This document shows, one piece after another, positions 14,678 to 16,889 of a DNA stretch of 16,889 nucleotides. The stretch spans positions 1 to 16,889 of the forward strand of contig JAIPIO010000039.1 of NCBI GenBank assembly GCA_021734595.1, written 5' to 3'. The position numbers were made by a program, and so were the translations under genes. Source of the stretch: Kiritimatiellales bacterium. Lineage in GTDB: Bacteria > Verrucomicrobiota > Kiritimatiellia > Kiritimatiellales > Pontiellaceae. The notes below the pieces were generated by a model. That model was not told the origin of the DNA. It searched no databases and saw only the letters and a program-made list of their open reading frames with translations. Positions within the stretch are counted from its first letter, which is position 1. Every line of letters starts with the position of its first letter.

Positions 14678-14947
14678 TCACTTCAATGGATCAATTTTGA
14701 AAACTTCGTTGCCGTTCGCCGCCAGTTTCCAGTCTGCCATCAGTTCGTCTTTATGGATTTCAATCCAGGCACGAACCAATTTCGCTTTAGATGGCGGCAA
14801 TTTGCCGTCAAGCATTTCTCCATCAGGGATTGAATACACGGCTTCATCATCCTGATAGGCCACGTGAATATGAGGCGCTCTGTGCCTGTTTGTGTCGAAA
14901 AAATACATCGACACGATTATTCCGTAAAACATTGAAATTACCGGCAT
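14678..14947 (-). CDS. DUF4160 domain protein
   Basis: An 89-residue protein recognised by the DUF4160 pattern: MPVISMFYGIIVSMYF at the start, then the NRHRAPHIHVAYQDDEAVYSI block (His/Pro/His near residues 24-28) and a C-terminal helix with AWIEIHKDELMADWKLA. I start it at ATG 14947, because AGGAG (complement of 14955-14959) lies 7 bases upstream. The in-frame TTG at 14953 would be too close to that site. It follows trmL by 19 bases and precedes DUF2442, so all three may be cotranscribed. Biochemical function unknown. Confidence 0.85.
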   Translation of the reverse strand: MPVISMFYGIIVSMYFFDTNRHRAPHIHVAYQDDEAVYSIPDGEMLDGKLPPSKAKLVRAWIEIHKDELMADWKLAANGNEVFKIDPLK

Positions 14948-14966
14948 CGTCAATCTCCTAATCGCT

Positions 14967-15491
14967 TTATAGATTAATCTGTCTCAAAGCCTCGTAAAGC
15001 ACAATTGCGGCACAATTCGCAAGGTTGAGCGAGCGGACGTGGTTGAGCCGCATCGGGATGTTGTAGACATCTTCCGGGTGGTCGGCGAGCAGCTGGTCGG
15101 GCAGTCCGCGCGACTCGTTGCCAAAGACCAGGCAGTCGCCGGGACGGTACTCCGCCTGGGTGTAGTTTTTTGCACCGGAGGTGCTGAAATAGAGTTTCCG
15201 GACATTGGAGGTTTTCTCGAAAAAGTTTTCAAGCTCTGGATATCGGTGGAGTTCGACGGAATCCCAATAGTCGAGCCCGGCACGGCGGATGTTTTTATCG
15301 GTCAACTGGAAGCCGAGCGGTTCGATGAGGTGCAGCACGGTGCCGGTGGCGGCGCAGAGTCGCGCGATGGTTCCGGTGTTGGGCGGAATCTCCGGCTCAA
15401 CCAGTGCGATGTTCAACGGCGGTTCCGGCCACTGGAAGTCCAGCTCGATCCGTTTCCGTTCCGAATGCTGCATCTGTTCATTATTATTCAT
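14967..15491 (-). CDS. trmL: tRNA (cytidine/uridine-2'-O-)-methyltransferase (wobble position 34)
   Basis: SPOUT-class methyltransferase that 2'-O-methylates the wobble nucleotide of certain tRNA-Leu species. Recognised from LNIALVEPEIPPNTGTIARLC (in the first 60 residues), HLIEPLGF, the DKNIRRAGLDYWD segment, the FGNESRGLP motif and the C-terminal knot block IPM...VRSLNLANCAAIVLYEALRQ. With ATG 15491 it is 174 residues, slightly longer than usual because of a polar N-terminal extension. An ATG at 15473 would shorten it by six. The frame also continues upstream through the terminator and the tRNA fragment to an apparent ATG at 15611, but that part is not protein. No ribosome binding site is visible. 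Confidence 0.93.
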   Translation of the reverse strand: MNNNEQMQHSERKRIELDFQWPEPPLNIALVEPEIPPNTGTIARLCAATGTVLHLIEPLGFQLTDKNIRRAGLDYWDSVELHRYPELENFFEKTSNVRKLYFSTSGAKNYTQAEYRPGDCLVFGNESRGLPDQLLADHPEDVYNIPMRLNHVRSLNLANCAAIVLYEALRQINL

Positions 15492-15500
15492 GAGCGGCAC

Positions 15501-15529
15501 AGCATAGCGATAGATGTGAAGCGTGTGAA
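15501..15529 (-). promoter_or_regulatory. Candidate trmL promoter
   Basis: On the minus strand, TTCACA (complement of 15524-15529, 5 of 6 to the -35 consensus) and TATGCT (complement of 15501-15506, 4 of 6) are separated by 17 bases. Only nine bases separate the -10 box from ATG 15491, so the transcript would be almost leaderless. That would fit the missing ribosome binding site. Confidence 0.4.
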
Positions 15530-15532
15530 ACG

Positions 15533-15561
15533 AAAAAAGCCCGGTCGGTTGACCGGGCTTT
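15533..15561 (-). terminator. Rho-independent terminator after the tRNA-Ala remnant
   Basis: A perfect 11-bp stem (arms 15536-15546 and 15551-15561, core GCCCGGTC/GACCGGGC) closes a 4-base loop. On the minus strand it is followed by a T run ending at 15533. It begins a few bases after the CCA end of the tRNA fragment. It is most likely the original terminator of that tRNA gene and now insulates trmL from transcription coming from the right. Confidence 0.88.
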
Positions 15562-15566
15562 AAGAG

Positions 15567-15611
15567 TGGTGGAGGATAACGGGGTCGAACCGTCGACCTC
15601 TTGAATGCCAT
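15567..15611 (-). pseudogene. 3' half of tRNA-Ala(GGC), integration (att) scar
   Basis: On the minus strand the 45 bases run from an anticodon loop (ATGGCAT, complement of 15605-15611) through the 3' anticodon stem TCAAG and variable loop AGGTC. The T arm (GACGG-TTCGACC-CCGTT), the acceptor strand ATCCTCC and ACCA follow. This is a clean tRNA-Ala 3' half with anticodon GGC. The 5' half is missing: upstream bases give no D arm and GGGGG cannot pair with TCAAG. Breaks in the anticodon loop are typical crossover points of tyrosine integrases. In such events the fragment marks the far end of the element, so the inserted DNA would lie at higher coordinates, with the intact tRNA beyond it. Confidence 0.8.
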
Positions 15612-15765
15612 CCCCCGTTTAGTCTTTCTGATCCACCAAATACTGTTTCAGTCTGTTTCCTTATCAACCTATTAGCAAAGATGATACATAGATATAGTTT
15701 GATGTAAAGGGCGGATGAAACTATCTGAATAATGGCGCGTTTTTGTGGGTAAAACCCGACTGGGT
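15612..15765. other. Junction DNA between the tRNA scar and the HAMP-protein gene
   Basis: A 154-base AT-rich stretch without a gene. It begins exactly where tRNA similarity stops. A short hairpin (AACCC 15753-15757 with GGGTT 15762-15766) followed on the minus strand by a few T residues may act as a weak terminator for the gene ending at 15766. No integrase, direct repeat or 5' tRNA half is visible here. Confidence 0.4.
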
Positions 15766-16473
15766 TCAATCCTGTCGGCGGTCTTCGCCAGATCCGTTGG
15801 TATCCATCTTGTTGATGCTGCACTTGTCCAGCACTTCATTCATTTTGTCCAGAACCTGCTTAATGTTTTTGGGAGGTCCGTTCAACGAGCACCTGCGCAT
15901 TGATTCGCCTTTGCGAAAGGCATCCAGCGTTGCATTTATCTCCTGAAGCGGTTCGGTGAGATTCGATTTCAAACTGCGCAGAAAAATCATGCCTACAAGA
16001 AAAGCAGTAGTAGCCATGAAAACGATACCCCATGCCCCGGCATGACCGAGTTGTTGCGCCCTCCTGTCTGCCTTGCGCATGGCGTTCCGGTTGATCGTAC
16101 CCAGTTCAAGAATGGCATTGATTGTTTGGTCAAGCTCGTCGCGGTCTCCTTTGACGGCCGCCGCGTGGTTTCTTTCGATTCGCTCGATAACTTCTGTCTC
16201 CTCTTTTTCCGTCACATTGTTTTCTGCACGTTTTAATGCTTGTCCGAATGCCTCCAGATTCCCGGATCGGCCGGATTCGTTTTCAGGTTCCGCAGCCAAT
16301 GCTGCAAGCATATTCTGGCAGGCTTGCAAGGAAACCTCGTTTTGAACGATAATGACGTCGATCGCAGGTGCCATTCGCACAAAAATCCAGATCGAGCCAA
16401 ACGCCATAAGAAGGTTCAGCGTGATGAGCATCCATGCTCCCATTTTAACTGATTGCGCGAGCTTCAGGCCCAT
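15766..16473 (-). CDS. Orphan four-helix sensor-like membrane protein with HAMP domain, no output domain
   Basis: A 235-residue protein with the input half of a chemoreceptor or histidine kinase. It has a transmembrane helix (about 12-34), then a mostly helical periplasmic region (35-145, similar in size to a four-helix-bundle sensor, with NNVTEKEETEVIERIERN and ELDQTINAI heptads). A second transmembrane helix (about 146-167) is followed by a HAMP-like segment (167-217; LTEPLQEINATLDAFRKGE has the conserved Pro, then KQVLDKMNEVLDK). It ends shortly after the HAMP, with no kinase, cyclase or methyl-accepting domain. It may be truncated or may signal through a partner. It begins one base after the KtrA-like gene with GGGGAG upstream, so the two are cotranscribed. 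Domain calls rest on pattern, not alignment. Confidence 0.7.
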   Translation of the reverse strand: MGLKLAQSVKMGAWMLITLNLLMAFGSIWIFVRMAPAIDVIIVQNEVSLQACQNMLAALAAEPENESGRSGNLEAFGQALKRAENNVTEKEETEVIERIERNHAAAVKGDRDELDQTINAILELGTINRNAMRKADRRAQQLGHAGAWGIVFMATTAFLVGMIFLRSLKSNLTEPLQEINATLDAFRKGESMRRCSLNGPPKNIKQVLDKMNEVLDKCSINKMDTNGSGEDRRQD

Positions 16474-16474
16474 T

Positions 16475-16889
16475 TCATCTCCCCTTGGTCAGTTTGGATA
16501 TCGCCGCTTCGTTCGACGCTATGATGAGGTTGTCATCGACCTGCAAAACTTCGGATGCTGAAGGGTGCATGATTTTCCCCGGGCTGCCCCGCCGGATGCC
16601 GACCACCATGATGCCAAACCTTTTAGGCAGCGCCAGGTCGATAAGGGTTTTCCCTATCATTTCAGGTTGGATCCGTATTTCTGTAAGGAGTAGGTCTTCT
16701 CCCAGATTGGTGTCGACAATCACATTCCTGTAGAGCAGTCGATTGGCGAACCGTTTACCGAACTCTTGTTCGGGATTGACTACCTGATGCGCCCCAACCA
16801 GCTGCAAAATCCTCTGGTGCACCTTGTCGCTGGCGCGGGCTATCACGACAGGCACACCCATTTGCCGCAGCAACGCCGTGCAAATGATG
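16475..16889 (-). CDS. KtrA/TrkA-type potassium uptake regulatory protein (RCK), partial
   Basis: The C-terminal 137 codons of an RCK protein; the 5' end lies beyond the window. The frame is open to the right edge (a TTG at 16873 is internal). The visible part covers the end of the NAD-binding Rossmann fold (LRQMGVPVVIARASDKVHQRILQLVGAHQVVNPEQEFGKR, in pieces) and a full TrkA-C domain (IGKTLIDLALPKRFGIMVVGIRRG, then a VLQVDDNLIIASNEAAISKL end). Such proteins bind NAD(H) or ATP on the cytoplasmic face of KtrB/TrkH channels and gate potassium uptake. Its channel gene is probably just outside the window. The stop is one base before the HAMP-protein ATG. Confidence 0.9.
   Translation of the reverse strand, partial: IICTALLRQMGVPVVIARASDKVHQRILQLVGAHQVVNPEQEFGKRFANRLLYRNVIVDTNLGEDLLLTEIRIQPEMIGKTLIDLALPKRFGIMVVGIRRGSPGKIMHPSASEVLQVDDNLIIASNEAAISKLTKGR

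Noticed and set aside
15492..15611. N-terminal extension of TrmL starting MAFKRS
   Set aside because: This is translation of the tRNA-Ala fragment and the terminator hairpin; the family has no such extension.
15567..15637. Complete but unusual 71-base tRNA
   Set aside because: GGTGGAT (complement of 15631-15637) could pair 6 of 7 with the acceptor strand, but there is no D arm and the anticodon stem (GGGGG against TCAAG) cannot form.

Overview
The window looks like a moderately GC-rich bacterial chromosome segment. I would place it in the PVC superphylum, possibly Kiritimatiellota. This rests on overall gene style, on the fused BatB/BatC protein and on an abundant lineage-type palindrome (TTCCAA-N3-TTGGAA); there is no rRNA or marker gene, so the placement is inference.

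Left part (1-3575, + strand): a lower-GC DUF2971 gene overlaps the start of xseA by 4 bases. xseB (small subunit of exonuclease VII) and a membrane-anchored HtrA-type serine protease with one PDZ domain follow closely. The tail of htrA converges on the decayed C-terminal end of an unidentified minus-strand gene. After a 284-base gap comes rsmB (16S rRNA C967 methyltransferase). It overlaps tail to tail with a minus-strand pair: an 84-aa hypothetical protein and a YbcJ-like S4 RNA-binding protein.

Centre (5715-14168, minus strand): one tightly packed operon read right to left. Its order is moxR (AAA+ ATPase), a DUF58 protein, a BatD/DUF4381-like lipoprotein, BatA (VWA), a BatB-BatC fusion (VWA + TPR + Gln-rich tail), BatD, BatE (TPR + SH3) and possibly a small two-helix membrane protein. 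Most junctions are overlaps or gaps of a few bases. This is the Bat (Bacteroides aerotolerance) type MoxR/VWA system: a cytoplasmic AAA+ chaperone plus membrane-anchored VWA, TPR and Ig-like proteins thought to act on the cell envelope or stress tolerance.

Right part (14353-16889, minus strand): trmL (tRNA wobble 2'-O-methyltransferase) is followed by a DUF4160/DUF2442 pair. Upstream of trmL lie a strong rho-independent terminator and, directly against it, the isolated 3' half of a tRNA-Ala(GGC) gene broken in the anticodon loop. That is the classic scar of a tRNA-targeting integrative element. Beyond it are an orphan four-helix/HAMP membrane protein and a KtrA/TrkA-type potassium-channel regulator cut by the window edge.

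The most striking unexplained signal is a family of 15-bp palindromes (TTCCAR-N3-YTGGAA). They are arranged in arrays with centre spacings of 21, 31 or 32 bp, i.e. whole helical turns. Arrays sit upstream of three transcription units: rsmB, the ORF84/S4 pair and the moxR-bat operon. This suggests an undescribed helically phased operator for a cooperatively binding protein.
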